From Tumebacillus algifaecis (GTDB lineage Bacteria; Bacillota; Bacilli; Tumebacillales; Tumebacillaceae): a stretch of 64,000 bases of DNA. The notes under the pieces were generated by a model. That model ran no database searches. It was not told where the DNA came from and saw only the letters and a list, made by a program, of their open reading frames with translations. A program made the translations under genes and the position numbers. The stretch lies in NCBI RefSeq assembly GCF_002243515.1, contig NZ_CP022657.1, positions 4,217,001-4,281,000 on the forward strand. Direction: 5' to 3'. Shown one piece after another: positions 9,814 to 20,103 of the stretch. Numbering within the stretch: position 1 is the stretch's first letter; every line of letters starts with the position of its first letter.

Positions 9814-9829
9814 TCGAAAGGGGCAGACC

Positions 9830-11518
<1,689 letters not shown>

Positions 11519-11547
11519 CTATGTTTTCCGGACGGCTCCGGAGTCGC

Positions 11548-11832
11548 TTACGCTTCGACGATCGCGAGGATGTCAGCTTCGCGCAGGATCAGATACTCGG
11601 TGCCGTTGTATTTCACTTCGGTACCCGCGTATTTAGAGAAGATGATGCGGTCGCCAACGTTAACGTCGAGCGCCACAACAGCGTTGCCCACCACTTTACC
11701 TGTGCCAACTGCCACTACTTCAGCTTCTTGCGGTTTTTCTTTTGCGGTGTCCGGCAGGAACAACCCGCTTGCTGTTTTCTCTTCACGTTCTACAACTTTG
11801 ATGACGACGCGGTCGCCGATCGGTTTAATCAT
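11548..11832 (-). CDS. groES: Co-chaperonin GroES (Hsp10)
   Basis: This 94-aa protein has the N-terminal [15 protein letters not shown] and the mobile-loop segment [17 protein letters not shown] that docks on GroEL. Its length is exactly typical. The start has GGAGGG upstream (11838-11845 region). It is the first gene of the operon, directly behind the CIRCE element, so HrcA repression with heat-shock release is expected. Confidence 0.98.
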   Translation of the reverse strand: MIKPIGDRVVIKVVEREEKTASGLFLPDTAKEKPQEAEVVAVGTGKVVGNAVVALDVNVGDRIIFSKYAGTEVKYNGTEYLILREADILAIVEA

Positions 11833-11873
11833 GCAAAACCCTCCTCAGATTTTGATGAGTTGATTGTTGATTG

Positions 11874-11900
11874 TTAGCACTCAGGACTGCCGAGTGCTAA
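11874..11900 (-). promoter_or_regulatory. CIRCE operator (HrcA-binding site)
   Basis: A perfect inverted repeat, TTAGCACTC - 9 bp - GAGTGCTAA, the canonical CIRCE element with no mismatches. It lies between the -10 box and groES, so it would be transcribed into the leader and block initiation when HrcA is bound. Confidence 0.98.
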
Positions 11901-11911
11901 TTCCATTTCTT

Positions 11912-11940
11912 ATGATAGTCAAATGCCTTGTTGTTTGCAA
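11912..11940 (-). promoter_or_regulatory. Sigma-A promoter of groES-groEL
   Basis: The minus strand reads TTGCAA (11935-11940), a 17-bp spacer and TATCAT (11912-11917). The CIRCE element begins about 11 bp downstream, the usual geometry for HrcA-controlled vegetative promoters. Confidence 0.8.
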
Positions 11941-12080
11941 GAGGGGAGACAAAAATTTTCTTTGCATTTTCGTAAAATCCCACACAACTAGATAGTATGA
12001 CCTCCCAGTGCCAACATTATACATAACGCCAGAAGGCATGTACCATAGGAAGTTTCCACGAATCGGCTCGAATTGAGTGG

Positions 12081-12104
12081 AAAAGCCGGGCGTGGCCCGG
12101 CTTT
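12081..12104 (-). terminator. Intrinsic terminator after the DUF4230 gene
   Basis: Compact GC-rich hairpin AAAGCCGGGC / GCCCGGCTTT, three bases past the stop of the minus-strand gene, followed by a short weak T tract. The region 11941-12080 has no gene. Confidence 0.75.
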
Positions 12105-12106
12105 CG

Positions 12107-12868
12107 TTATTGATAGTTCACCGTTAGCTTGTATCCCACTTTGCCATACAGCTCTTGGAGCGCCTTTTCCGCATTCTGTTCTGCCGACTTCAAAATTCCG
12201 CTCGCCCCCGCTTCGGAGCGCAGTTTGGACAACACCTGCTCCTGCGTCATCATGCTGAGCCCTTCTTTCAGGTCGGTCGAACTGCGCAGGATTCCTTCGC
12301 TCGTAAAGATTTTAATCTGATCAAGCTGGACCGCCTCTTCCAAAAACACCGCGTGCGGCAAGGTCAGCTCGATCGTCTTCCGGTCATGATCGATGCGCAC
12401 ATCGTCGGTCGTCAATTGCCCGACATCTACACCCGCCAACATCTTCGCCGGAATAACAAACAGATAAGTGCGCTTGGTGCCGGGAACGTTCAGGTCGATG
12501 TCGAAGCCAAAGAGCCTGTTGTCCGTCCCCTCGATCGTGGTCATCACATACGCTTCGGCCGTCGCCAGTGCCGACAGCTCGCGCACGCCCGTCACAAAAA
12601 CGGAGGCATTCGGCTTCTCTTCTTCGTTTAAAATCGACCAAGCGCCAGCAAATCCTGCGAACAAGGCGATCAGGAGCAGTGGAATCATCAGGCGCTTTTT
12701 GCCGAACAGCCCTTTGAGGTCCGCCTTCGTCCGGTTGGGCTCCGCGCGGTCAGGCAGCAGAGGCAAGCTGTCCACCGTGATCGCGGCCGACGTTTCTTCC
12801 TGTGCCTCTTTCAACTGTTTCACCAGCTCTTCCAATTCTGCGATGGATGGCTTTTTTGGTTCTGTCAC
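12107..12868 (-). CDS. DUF4230 domain membrane-anchored protein
   Basis: This 253-aa protein starts at GTG 12868 behind GAGGAGG. A charged cytoplasmic N-terminus (about 1-57) precedes one membrane segment (LMIPLLLIALFAGFAGAWSI, about 60-79). The remainder is an extracytoplasmic DUF4230 domain, recognised by the run of Leu/Ala-rich and beta segments ELSALATAEAYV, YLFVIPAKMLAGVD and ITIELTLPHA-like strands. The family is widespread and uncharacterised. It stands alone between two terminators, so no operon partner helps. An anti-sigma or lipid-associated role would be speculation. Confidence 0.8.
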   Translation of the reverse strand: MTEPKKPSIAELEELVKQLKEAQEETSAAITVDSLPLLPDRAEPNRTKADLKGLFGKKRLMIPLLLIALFAGFAGAWSILNEEEKPNASVFVTGVRELSALATAEAYVMTTIEGTDNRLFGFDIDLNVPGTKRTYLFVIPAKMLAGVDVGQLTTDDVRIDHDRKTIELTLPHAVFLEEAVQLDQIKIFTSEGILRSSTDLKEGLSMMTQEQVLSKLRSEAGASGILKSAEQNAEKALQELYGKVGYKLTVNYQ

Positions 12869-12926
12869 AAGCAGCCTCCTCTCTCATACATAGTTGATGA
12901 TGTACTGAAATATGCCTGTAAACGAA

Positions 12927-12954
12927 CAGCCTTTTCCCGCTCGGAAAAAGGCTG
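12927..12954 (-). terminator. Probable terminator after tatC
   Basis: Minus-strand hairpin CAGCCTTTT / GGAAAAGGCTG with a short T-rich tail (TTCGTTT). It is 23 bp past the tatC stop and closes the Mo-cofactor/Tat operon. The tail is weaker than at other terminators in this window. Confidence 0.65.
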
Positions 12955-12976
12955 CATCACATGGTGTCGTAAAATA

Positions 12977-13750
12977 TTAAGCTTCTTCTTGCGCCAGACG
13001 CGCTTCCGCTTCCTGTATCGCCTGCTCGCGCTTGCGCCACGACCATTTGGCGATGACGATCGACAGCTCATAGAGCATGATCATCGGGGCGGCGACGGAG
13101 ATGTGCGAAACAAAGTCTGGCGGCGAGATCATCGAAGCGAGGATGACGAGCCCCAGATAGGCGTACTTGCGCACTTTGACCAACGTGTGCGGCGCCAAGA
13201 TCCCGATGCGGGAGAGGAACAGCACTGCGACTGGCATTTCGAAAATCAGTCCGAACGGAATGACGATATTCGTCATAAAGCCAAAATAGTTGGCCGCCGT
13301 GTACATGATGTTAAAGCGTTCCACCCCGAGCTGGTACAAAAATTTGTACAGGAGCGGGAAGACAAAATAGTACCCGAATAAAATACCCGCGAAAAACATC
13401 CCTGCCACCAGCGGCAAGAATTTGTAGGCCAGCTTCGCTTCTTTCTCCTCTAAAGCAGGCCTGATAAACGCCCAGAGATGATAGAGCAAAAACGGAATGG
13501 TCAGCCCGAAAGCGGCCAGCCCCGCGACGGTGAAATATACTTTTAAAATCTCACCTGGGCCAAGCACGGTCAACTCGATCTCCCCCATGCCAGGGAAGAG
13601 TCGCGAGGCGTCATTGACCAAGGTGTAATAGATCGGATCGACAAAAATAAACGTGATCACGATGTTGATCAGGAAAATGACCAAAACCCAGATCAGCCGT
13701 TTGCGCAATTCTGCGATATGATCGACCAGAGTTTCCGGCTCAATGCTCAC
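12977..13750 (-). CDS. tatC: Twin-arginine translocase subunit TatC
   Basis: This 257-aa polytopic protein has six hydrophobic segments. The conserved N-terminal HIAELRKRLIW, the first periplasmic loop ending ...GEILKVYFTVAG, and the FxYYFVFP segment are TatC hallmarks; the acidic residue in EMPVAVLF is the conserved mid-membrane one. The start is GTG 13750 with AAAGGTG upstream. TatC binds the RR signal peptide of folded exported proteins and works with TatA, encoded 33 bp upstream. It is the last gene of the mobA-to-tatC run. Confidence 0.97.
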   Translation of the reverse strand: MSIEPETLVDHIAELRKRLIWVLVIFLINIVITFIFVDPIYYTLVNDASRLFPGMGEIELTVLGPGEILKVYFTVAGLAAFGLTIPFLLYHLWAFIRPALEEKEAKLAYKFLPLVAGMFFAGILFGYYFVFPLLYKFLYQLGVERFNIMYTAANYFGFMTNIVIPFGLIFEMPVAVLFLSRIGILAPHTLVKVRKYAYLGLVILASMISPPDFVSHISVAAPMIMLYELSIVIAKWSWRKREQAIQEAEARLAQEEA

Positions 13751-13783
13751 AAGCTCACACCTTTCTTGCCGCCTGTGTCAGCA

Positions 13784-14002
13784 TTACTTGGTCTGCAGAC
13801 CTTTTTCGTCTTCTTTGCTCAGCAGCGTTTGCGTTTCAGACTTCTTTTCATCCTCTTCGGTCAGCCCTTTGGTTGCCGATTTGAATTCTTTCAGCGTGCG
13901 GCCGAACGCGCGACCGATCTCTGGCAGTTTGCTCGGGCCAAAGACGATCAAAGCGATGACCAAGATCAGGATCAGGCCCGGAACACCAATGTTTTGGAAC
14001 AT
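13784..14002 (-). CDS. tatA: Twin-arginine translocase subunit TatA/E
   Basis: This 72-aa protein has a short N-terminus, one membrane helix ([13 protein letters not shown]), the [11 protein letters not shown] hinge, an amphipathic helix and a charged tail, as in TatA. The start has GGAGGG at good spacing. In minimal Firmicute Tat systems a single TatA also serves as TatB, which fits the absence of a third gene here. Co-location with Mo-cofactor genes is logical because many molybdoenzymes are exported folded by Tat. Confidence 0.96.
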   Translation of the reverse strand: MFQNIGVPGLILILVIALIVFGPSKLPEIGRAFGRTLKEFKSATKGLTEEDEKKSETQTLLSKEDEKGLQTK

Positions 14003-14029
14003 AGCAGTACCCTCCAGGTAGTAAGATTG

Positions 14030-14533
14030 TTATTCGTGCAGAACACGAGATTTGATTAACAAGACAAGTGCCTCAATATCATCTCTATCATACACCTGCT
14101 CCTGACCCACTGCAATTGACGACGATTGACAATTTTGCACCCAAGCGACAACGTTCGTCATTTCTTCAATTTTATCCGCGCCGACCATGACAATTTTCGG
14201 CAGTGTCGAACGTTTCCACCCTTCGACGATGACCAGATCGAGAACTGGTTTTGCTTGCGCCAACTGCTCCAACAGCAGTTCGAGCGACGGTTCGACCGCC
14301 TGGTACTGGCGCAACACCGTCTCTGTGGCCGAGGCGAGCAGCGTCACGTCCGCCCCCGCTTGGCGATGCCGCCAAGTGTCGGTGTTCGGAGTATCACCTG
14401 TGACCGGATGCCCACCGCCTTCATGTTTGCAGGTGCCCACGCGGTACCCTTGCGCTTTGAATGCTGCGACAAGGCGTGCGACCAGCGTCGTCTTGCCCGA
14501 ATTCTTATAACCGACCACAGCCAACGCTTTCAT
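14030..14533 (-). CDS. mobB: Molybdopterin-guanine dinucleotide biosynthesis adaptor MobB
   Basis: This 167-aa P-loop protein begins MKALAVVGYKNSGKTTLV, with Walker A GYKNSGKTT. The segment CKHEGGGHPVTGDTPNTDTWRHRQAGA is the MobB signature (HxxH and DTWRHxxAGA). The start overlaps the moeA stop as ATGA. MobB binds GTP and helps MobA deliver the guanine dinucleotide cofactor. Length matches stand-alone MobB. Confidence 0.96.
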   Translation of the reverse strand: MKALAVVGYKNSGKTTLVARLVAAFKAQGYRVGTCKHEGGGHPVTGDTPNTDTWRHRQAGADVTLLASATETVLRQYQAVEPSLELLLEQLAQAKPVLDLVIVEGWKRSTLPKIVMVGADKIEEMTNVVAWVQNCQSSSIAVGQEQVYDRDDIEALVLLIKSRVLHE

Positions 14534-15795
14534 CTGGCGAACGCCTCTTCCTTCAGCAGAAAGACCTCGACGAGCGCACCGTTTTGCACCTGCTCGCGCG
14601 CCGGAATCCGCACCAGCCCTTGAATGCCGACGAGCGAGGTGAGAATGGCCGCTTTCTGCCCACGGCCAACCTGCGCGACGAGACGTCCGTCCACCGCGAC
14701 CAATTCCGCACGCAAAAAGCGGTCGAGTCCGATCACCGCAGTCCGGCCTGCGCTTTCCAAATAGGCTTTCACCGGGCGGTGCAGAACATGTGCAAAACCT
14801 GCCAGTTTGCGCAACACCGGCACGACCAGCATGACAAAATTGACATAGGCCGCAGCCGGATTGCCCGACAGACCGTACACCGGAGTTCCCGCCACTTCAG
14901 CAAAGGTGACCGGAGTGCCCGGCCGCATCGTCACTTTCCAAAACAGGACTTCACCACCCGCAAGCTCATAAGCGTCGCGCATCAGATCGTACTCCCCGAC
15001 CGAGACGCCTCCGGTGGTCAGAACGAGGTCGCATTCTTCCGCCATGCGTTTGACCTGCCTCGCGATCGCGTCCAGTTCATCGCCGACCTGCCCGTACAGC
15101 ACGGGATCGCCACCCAGATCGCGCACGAGTGCTGCCAGCATCGGGCCGTTGCTGTCGTGAATCTGGCCGGGCAACAGGTCCCCGCTCAGCGGGCGCACTT
15201 CGCTGCCCGACACGAGAATCCCGACGCGCGGCTTGCGAAAGACGGACACTAGCGCATCGCCATTCGTCGCCAGCAACGCCGTCTCCGCCGCACCGATCAC
15301 ACACCCTGCCGCCAAAAGCTCCGCCCCGATCGGCGCATCTTCTCCCTGCACGCAGATCGCTTCCCCAGCAGGCACTTCCAGCAAAATACGCACCTGTTCC
15401 CCCGAGGATGCGGCGTCCTCTCGGCCCACTTCGACCCGTTCGACCGCTTCCTTGCGCACCACCGCATCGGCCCCGCTCGGGATCGGCGCACCGGTCATGA
15501 TCCGCGCCGCCTGTCCCGCTGCGACCACCCGTTCGGGCATCGCTCCGGCCACCACCTCTTCGCAGACGAGCAGTTCGACCGGAGACTGCGGCGAAGCACC
15601 CCGCACATCGGCTGCCCGCACCGCATACCCGTCCAGCGCCGAGCGATCAAAGGGCGGCATCGGTGCTTTGGCCCGCACCGCTTCGGCCAGCACCCGCCCA
15701 TACGCCTCAACGAGCGGCACCGTTTCGACCGCACCTGCTTTCGTGCGCTCAAGCGTCACCTGCCACGCCGCTTCGAGACGCAGAAACTGCTCCAT
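14530..15795 (-). CDS. moeA: Molybdopterin molybdenumtransferase MoeA
   Basis: This protein of about 421 aa inserts molybdate into adenylylated molybdopterin. The domain order is the MoeA N-terminal domains (FDRSALDGYAVRAAD), the MoCF-binding domain (TTGGVSVGEYDLMRDA) and the C-terminal domain IV after LSGNPAAAYVNF. The start may be GTG 15798 or ATG 15795 (GTGATG); GGAGG six to nine bases upstream serves both, and ATG is chosen. It overlaps the neighbouring MoeA-like gene by one base, indicating coupling. Confidence 0.95.
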   Translation of the reverse strand: MEQFLRLEAAWQVTLERTKAGAVETVPLVEAYGRVLAEAVRAKAPMPPFDRSALDGYAVRAADVRGASPQSPVELLVCEEVVAGAMPERVVAAGQAARIMTGAPIPSGADAVVRKEAVERVEVGREDAASSGEQVRILLEVPAGEAICVQGEDAPIGAELLAAGCVIGAAETALLATNGDALVSVFRKPRVGILVSGSEVRPLSGDLLPGQIHDSNGPMLAALVRDLGGDPVLYGQVGDELDAIARQVKRMAEECDLVLTTGGVSVGEYDLMRDAYELAGGEVLFWKVTMRPGTPVTFAEVAGTPVYGLSGNPAAAYVNFVMLVVPVLRKLAGFAHVLHRPVKAYLESAGRTAVIGLDRFLRAELVAVDGRLVAQVGRGQKAAILTSLVGIQGLVRIPAREQVQNGALVEVFLLKEEAFAR

Positions 15796-16769
15796 CACAG
15801 CAGTCCTCCATGCCCAAGGCGCGCCACCTCTGCTCGCGTCACCTTTTCCCCTGCCAACACGCGGGGCAGGAGGATGTCAAAGGAAGTGAAGTCGTCAAAG
15901 ATCACACAGCCTGGCAAACCGAAGATCGGCATCCCCTCGCGATAGGCCAACATCATCATTGACCCTGGCAGGACAGGCATCCCGTAGGACACGACCTCCG
16001 TCGCCACCCGTTTGATCGCGCCCGGCGTGCGGTCATCCGGATCGACCGACATGCCGCCAGTGCAGAGCACCAGATCTGCGCCGTTCTGCTGGAACTCGAC
16101 GATCGCCTGCGCGATGTCCTCCAACCGATCCCCGACGATCTTCTGTTCGATCACCTCGGAGCCGAAGCGCTCCAACTTCTCTCGCACCCGCGGGCCAAAT
16201 TTGTCCTCGATCCGCCCGTTCAGCACTTCCGATCCGGTGGTGACCACGCCTACTTTCATGCGTTGAAACGGCTTGATCGAAAAGACAGCCCCGTCCGCGG
16301 CGATCCGCTCGACTTGCTCCACCTTCTCCTCCGCCACCGTCAGCGGAATCGCCCGCAGCCCGACGATCTTATCACCAGGCGCAAGCACCGTGTCGGTCTG
16401 TTTGGCGACCACGGCGATCTCATCGATCATGTTGATCGCAAACAAGCGCTCCACATCGACTTTCAAGAGCCCCTGCTGATTGGCCTTCAGCACCACTTTG
16501 CCTTCGTGCGGCTCCCCGAACGTCATCTGCTCGCCAGCCAGCGCCGCCCCCATCCGCAGCGCCGCATCATCTTCATGCAGTTCGCCCGCTGTGAGTTGCA
16601 AAATGTAGATGTGCTCTTTCCCGATATCTAACAGTGCCGGAATGTCTTCCTCCGCGATCAAATGCCCTTTTTTAAACAGGCGGCCTTTAAACTCCCCCGG
16701 CACGATGCGGGTCAGGTCGTGCGCGAGGCGCATCCCGATCGCATCTTGTACGCGAACTTCCTTTTTCAT
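15795..16769 (-). CDS. MoeA-like molybdopterin-binding protein
   Basis: This protein of about 324 aa has a divergent N-terminal half (MKKEVRVQDAIGMRLAHDLTRI) and a C-terminal MoCF-binding domain with GVVTTGSEVLNGRI and LCTGGMSVDPDDRTP, ending with the LPGC segment. It is shorter than MoeA and lacks domain IV. Such paralogues are annotated as molybdopterin-binding proteins and often precede moeA in Firmicutes. The start ATG 16769 has AGGAGG at 9 nt; an upstream extension in frame is Arg-rich and unconvincing. Likely role: a second molybdopterin-binding step, not demonstrated. Confidence 0.88.
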   Translation of the reverse strand: MKKEVRVQDAIGMRLAHDLTRIVPGEFKGRLFKKGHLIAEEDIPALLDIGKEHIYILQLTAGELHEDDAALRMGAALAGEQMTFGEPHEGKVVLKANQQGLLKVDVERLFAINMIDEIAVVAKQTDTVLAPGDKIVGLRAIPLTVAEEKVEQVERIAADGAVFSIKPFQRMKVGVVTTGSEVLNGRIEDKFGPRVREKLERFGSEVIEQKIVGDRLEDIAQAIVEFQQNGADLVLCTGGMSVDPDDRTPGAIKRVATEVVSYGMPVLPGSMMMLAYREGMPIFGLPGCVIFDDFTSFDILLPRVLAGEKVTRAEVARLGHGGLL

Positions 16770-16782
16770 CCCACAACGCCTC

Positions 16783-17289
16783 CTACTGGATGACCGGCAG
16801 TTCCTCCGGCCCTTGATACGGAAACTCAATCATCATCTCCGAGCGGTCTTCCGTCACATAAAAGCGGCACCCGACTTGCTCCTGCATCCAGACCAGCGCG
16901 TCGCGCGGCACATCAAAGCCGTCACAGTAGATCTGATATTCGGGCAGTTCCGCTTCCGGATCATCCTTTTTCAGATAAATGCGGAACTGGTTGTTCGAAA
17001 CGGTCGCATCTTCCAAGATGAAAAAGATGAACAGGTCGTCACGCTCGGTCACAGCCCGCTTGCCAAACTCGGCAAACGTTCGCACATAGGAAGCGCTCGG
17101 ATCGGATGCTCCGATCACGTACTCCTGCCCGTTTTCGGTCGCGCTTACAAAGTCTTGGATAAATTTGTCCCGCGCCGCAAAATCGGCCTTGTTCTCCTGC
17201 CCGATCAGGCAGCGGAAATTCCACTCAAACCACGCGCTCGCTCCTCGATCTCCACCGTAACCAAGCGCCAAATAATAACGTTCTTCCAT
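16783..17289 (-). CDS. Uncharacterised 168-aa protein inside the Mo-cofactor operon
   Basis: Not recognised. It is an acidic, soluble protein starting at ATG 17289, two bases after the mobA stop (an in-frame ATG 24 bp earlier would overlap mobA). It has the N-terminal MEERYYLALGYGG, several aromatic residues, one Cys in NFRCLIGQ and another in YQIYCDGFDVP, and no membrane segment or P-loop. Its place between mobA and the moeA-like gene, with 13 bp to the next start, points to a role linked to molybdenum cofactor, but nothing in the sequence proves it. Confidence 0.8.
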   Translation of the reverse strand: MEERYYLALGYGGDRGASAWFEWNFRCLIGQENKADFAARDKFIQDFVSATENGQEYVIGASDPSASYVRTFAEFGKRAVTERDDLFIFFILEDATVSNNQFRIYLKKDDPEAELPEYQIYCDGFDVPRDALVWMQEQVGCRFYVTEDRSEMMIEFPYQGPEELPVIQ

Positions 17290-17291
17290 CC

Positions 17292-17897
17292 TCAACAGCC
17301 TTCTTTCTTCCATAAGATACTCGCCCGCTCATAATCGTCCGGCGTATTCATATTGAGAAAAGGTGGCGGGTCATATGCCGCATATCGCTCAATCGGCACA
17401 TACCGCACCTGCAAGTTTGCCAAAAAACGCCGCATCGCATTTTCCCCATTCTGTAAACAGGATGCCGCAATTTCCCGCACTTGTCCATCATACAGCGCAC
17501 AGACAGGAAACGGGCGTGATCCATCCTGAGGCACGACCGCCTGCACCCCCGGCTCCTCGTCGAACTGCTCCGCTAAATCGCGCAAGATGTCGGCTCGCAA
17601 AAAGGGGAGATCACAGGCGACCAGACAGGCTTTTTCACCCTTTGCCAACCCACTGAGCCCAGCATGGAGTCCGGCGAGCGGACCTTGACCCGCATATTCA
17701 TCTGCAATCGCGCGTACTTGTAATTGAACAAGTCGCTCGCGCTCTTTTTCCTCATGCGTGACCACCACCACATCGCTGCACACCGCATGCAAGGTCTCCA
17801 ACGTATGCAACAGCAATGGCCGTTCTGCAAACGGCAACCATTCCTTCCGCCGCCCCATCCGTCTCGACGCTCCACCGCAAAGCAGAATTCCACGCAT
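17292..17897 (-). CDS. mobA: Molybdenum cofactor guanylyltransferase MobA
   Basis: This 201-aa nucleotidyltransferase has the hallmark GILLCGGASRRMGRRKEWLPF near the N-terminus, matching LaGGxSxRMGxxK, and ACDLPFL with the metal-binding Asp. It transfers GMP from GTP to Mo-molybdopterin to give the MGD cofactor used by DMSO-reductase-family enzymes. It is the first gene of the operon; the start ATG is preceded by AAGGAT. The divergent GGDEF gene lies 172 bp away. Confidence 0.96.
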   Translation of the reverse strand: MRGILLCGGASRRMGRRKEWLPFAERPLLLHTLETLHAVCSDVVVVTHEEKERERLVQLQVRAIADEYAGQGPLAGLHAGLSGLAKGEKACLVACDLPFLRADILRDLAEQFDEEPGVQAVVPQDGSRPFPVCALYDGQVREIAASCLQNGENAMRRFLANLQVRYVPIERYAAYDPPPFLNMNTPDDYERASILWKKEGC

Positions 17898-18069
17898 TAT
17901 TTTACATCCTTATTTTTAGTTTAATTTACATGATTATTCAACTAATATAAGCAATACCCTCTGTTGCACGATTCAAGCATATGATACACTACAATCATTA
18001 GGGGATCTGTATGATTTTACAATTACTACTCATAGGCCATGCAAATCCTTTGGAAAGGAGTCGCGTACC

Positions 18070-19209
18070 ATGACGTTCCTCTTTCGATTCCTTACGAATT
18101 ACGAAGTCTTGTTGCTGACCGTGCGATTTTTTATCACTACGACGCTAGTGCTGTTCGCATGGAATCCAAATACGAACTCATTTGACTCGATCATGCTCGT
18201 GGCTCTCGGTTACTACGTTTTTACTACAGCGGCCCTGCTCATTTCCTTCGGCAAAGGGGAATGGTGCTGGAAAATGTGGCGCGTGCTGCTGTTCACCGAT
18301 CTGGCGACCATCTCGGTGATGGTGTACAACCAAGGCGGTTTGCAAAGTGATGTGTACTATGCCTACTATGGGCTGCTCATGATGGCATCCGTTATCTTCA
18401 AGTATAATCTTACCTCGCTGTTCGTTCTGTTTACCAATGCGACCTATCTGACGCTGCTGTTCATCGCACCTGGAACAGCCTCGATCCGTGACATCGCAAT
18501 CCGCATGGTCTTTTTCCTGTTCCTATCGCTCTTGTTCCCCTTGTTATCTCTGCTGGAATCACGACATCAAGAATCACATTCCGTTTCCTCCCAGCTCAAT
18601 CTGGAAAAAGAGCAGTTGGTGCAAGAGATGGAGTCGATCTCGCGCCAAGTGGCCGAATATACGTTTGACCTGCACAACAAAGCGGTGCTCGACCAGTTGA
18701 CCGATCTGCACAACCACTCGTACCTGCACTCGCAATTGATCATCGAAGTGGAAAAAGCCAAGCAGACCGGGCACCCGATGTCGCTGGCGATGTTCGATAT
18801 CGACAACTTCAAGCGCGTCAACGATACGTTTGGTCATTTGATCGGCGACGAAGTGTTGCGCATGATCTCCAAACGCTTGAAAGATGTGCTAAAAGGCACC
18901 TATCACACGCCTTGCCGTGCCGGGGGTGAAGAGTTGGCGGTCATCCTGCCGGACACGTCGATCGAAGATGCGTTTACGATGGCCGACTACCTGCGCCAAG
19001 AGATTGGTAAAGTCAAGATTCCGCTGGCCAATGGCGAGTTCTTGCGCATCTCCACCTCGGTCGGAGTCGCCTCCTTCCCCGAGACGAGCCACAACCACCA
19101 ACACCTGATCGACTGTGCCGACCAAGCGATGTATTTCGCCAAGACGTCAGGCAAGAACCGCACCTGCCGTTATAATGCAGCCCTAGATGAATCCAATACT
19201 GCCGGATAA
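18070..19209 (+). CDS. Membrane-bound diguanylate cyclase (GGDEF domain)
   Basis: This 379-aa protein has six hydrophobic segments (about 13-32, 41-60, 71-88, 95-112, 114-133, 141-163), a short coiled linker (175-205) and a GGDEF domain (about 206-370). The active-site motif is GGEEL (285-289) with metal Asp in MFDIDNFKRVND (243-252), so cyclase activity is plausible. The RxxD product-inhibition site expected about five residues before the motif is absent (GTYHTPCRAGG), suggesting no classical I-site control. Start: ATG with GGAAAGGAG nine bases upstream. The membrane part resembles sensor regions but its signal is unknown. Confidence 0.93.
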   Translation: MTFLFRFLTNYEVLLLTVRFFITTTLVLFAWNPNTNSFDSIMLVALGYYVFTTAALLISFGKGEWCWKMWRVLLFTDLATISVMVYNQGGLQSDVYYAYYGLLMMASVIFKYNLTSLFVLFTNATYLTLLFIAPGTASIRDIAIRMVFFLFLSLLFPLLSLLESRHQESHSVSSQLNLEKEQLVQEMESISRQVAEYTFDLHNKAVLDQLTDLHNHSYLHSQLIIEVEKAKQTGHPMSLAMFDIDNFKRVNDTFGHLIGDEVLRMISKRLKDVLKGTYHTPCRAGGEELAVILPDTSIEDAFTMADYLRQEIGKVKIPLANGEFLRISTSVGVASFPETSHNHQHLIDCADQAMYFAKTSGKNRTCRYNAALDESNTAG

Positions 19210-19210
19210 A

Positions 19211-19236
19211 AGAGAGGAGCGATCCTCTCTTTTTTT
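19211..19236 (+). terminator. Intrinsic terminator after the GGDEF gene
   Basis: Perfect hairpin AGAGAGGA / TCCTCTCT with a GCGA-type loop followed by seven T, directly after the stop codon. Confidence 0.93.
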
Positions 19237-19252
19237 GTGTTCGCCGCGTGTG

Positions 19253-19822
19253 TTAGACCCGGCGCCAGACCCCATTTTCGGTCACCAACAGATCCAACAT
19301 GGTGTCATGCGGCTCGATCGGAATCTGATCGACCACTTGCAGCTCATAAGCGACCGCAATTTTGGTGACGTCTGGGCGCAAGGTCGGCAGAAAGCGGTCA
19401 TAATAGCCACCGCCGTACCCGAGCCGCCCGCCCGAGCGGTCAAATCCAACGCCCGGCAGGACCACGAGGTCGATCTCTGTGACAGGAACGACAGCTTCGG
19501 GGTGATAGATCGGTTCGCGGATGCCGTACGCCCCGGCGCGCAATTCCTGCAAGGAGCTGACGAGCACCGGAATCATCTTGCGCTCCGCTTTGATCGTGAC
19601 GGGCGCACAGACCGTCTTGCCCGCAGCAAGGCACGCTTCGATCATGCCGTCCGACTCCACTTCGCCGCGAAAGTCGAGGTAGAGCAGGATCGTCTTGGCC
19701 GCCTGCACCTCGGGCAGTGCTGTCAGACGCTGTAAAATCGCCCGATCGAGCGGGGTGCGTTCTGCTAAGCTCATCGCTTGCCGCTCGGCGAGCAGGCGTT
19801 GGCGCAGTTCCTTTTTCTCCAT
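19253..19822 (-). CDS. 5-formyltetrahydrofolate cyclo-ligase
   Basis: This 189-aa enzyme converts 5-formyl-THF plus ATP to 5,10-methenyl-THF. It has the N-terminal KKELRQRLLAER helix, the substrate segment LYLDFRGEVES, and the C-terminal signature GVGFDRSGGRLGYGGGYYDRFL with the glycine-rich ATP-binding loop. Length is typical. The start is ATG 19822 with GGAGG upstream. It is a single gene; the 3' end faces the GGDEF terminator and no separate terminator of its own was identified. Confidence 0.96.
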   Translation of the reverse strand: MEKKELRQRLLAERQAMSLAERTPLDRAILQRLTALPEVQAAKTILLYLDFRGEVESDGMIEACLAAGKTVCAPVTIKAERKMIPVLVSSLQELRAGAYGIREPIYHPEAVVPVTEIDLVVLPGVGFDRSGGRLGYGGGYYDRFLPTLRPDVTKIAVAYELQVVDQIPIEPHDTMLDLLVTENGVWRRV

Positions 19823-20059
19823 CGTGCACCGCCTCCTTTTTGTTCCTAGTGTACCAAACTTCTCGCTGGCTACCGCATTTTATCATGCGGTCCACATGTT
19901 TAGCCTGTTCCGCCTAATCGGTGGTAAAAGTCGCTTGTGTATGGTTAATTTCCCGAATGCACCAGCTATCTAGCGAGCTGTTGCAGGGTGCGCTTGATCT
20001 ACCGGGTAGAAGCGGCAAGGAAGCACAGGCCGCCCTTGCTGATATGTCTTCATTTGAAA
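19823..20059. other. Intergenic stretch with no clear gene
   Basis: About 237 bp. A plus-strand frame (GTG 19921 or ATG 19960 onward) reads into the terminator and the small antisense gene below, and has no ribosome-binding site. Nothing else was seen except the probable promoter region of the cyclo-ligase gene. Confidence 0.4.
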
Positions 20060-20093
20060 ATAAAAAGCGACGCTCTGTAATAGAGCGTCGCTT
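20060..20093 (-). terminator. Intrinsic terminator of the 52-aa membrane-protein gene
   Basis: Strong hairpin AAGCGACGCTCT / AGAGCGTCGCTT with a TTTTTATTTTC tail on the minus strand, 11 bp past the small gene's stop. It confirms that transcription here runs on the minus strand. Confidence 0.9.
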
Positions 20094-20103
20094 GGAATCT
20101 TCT

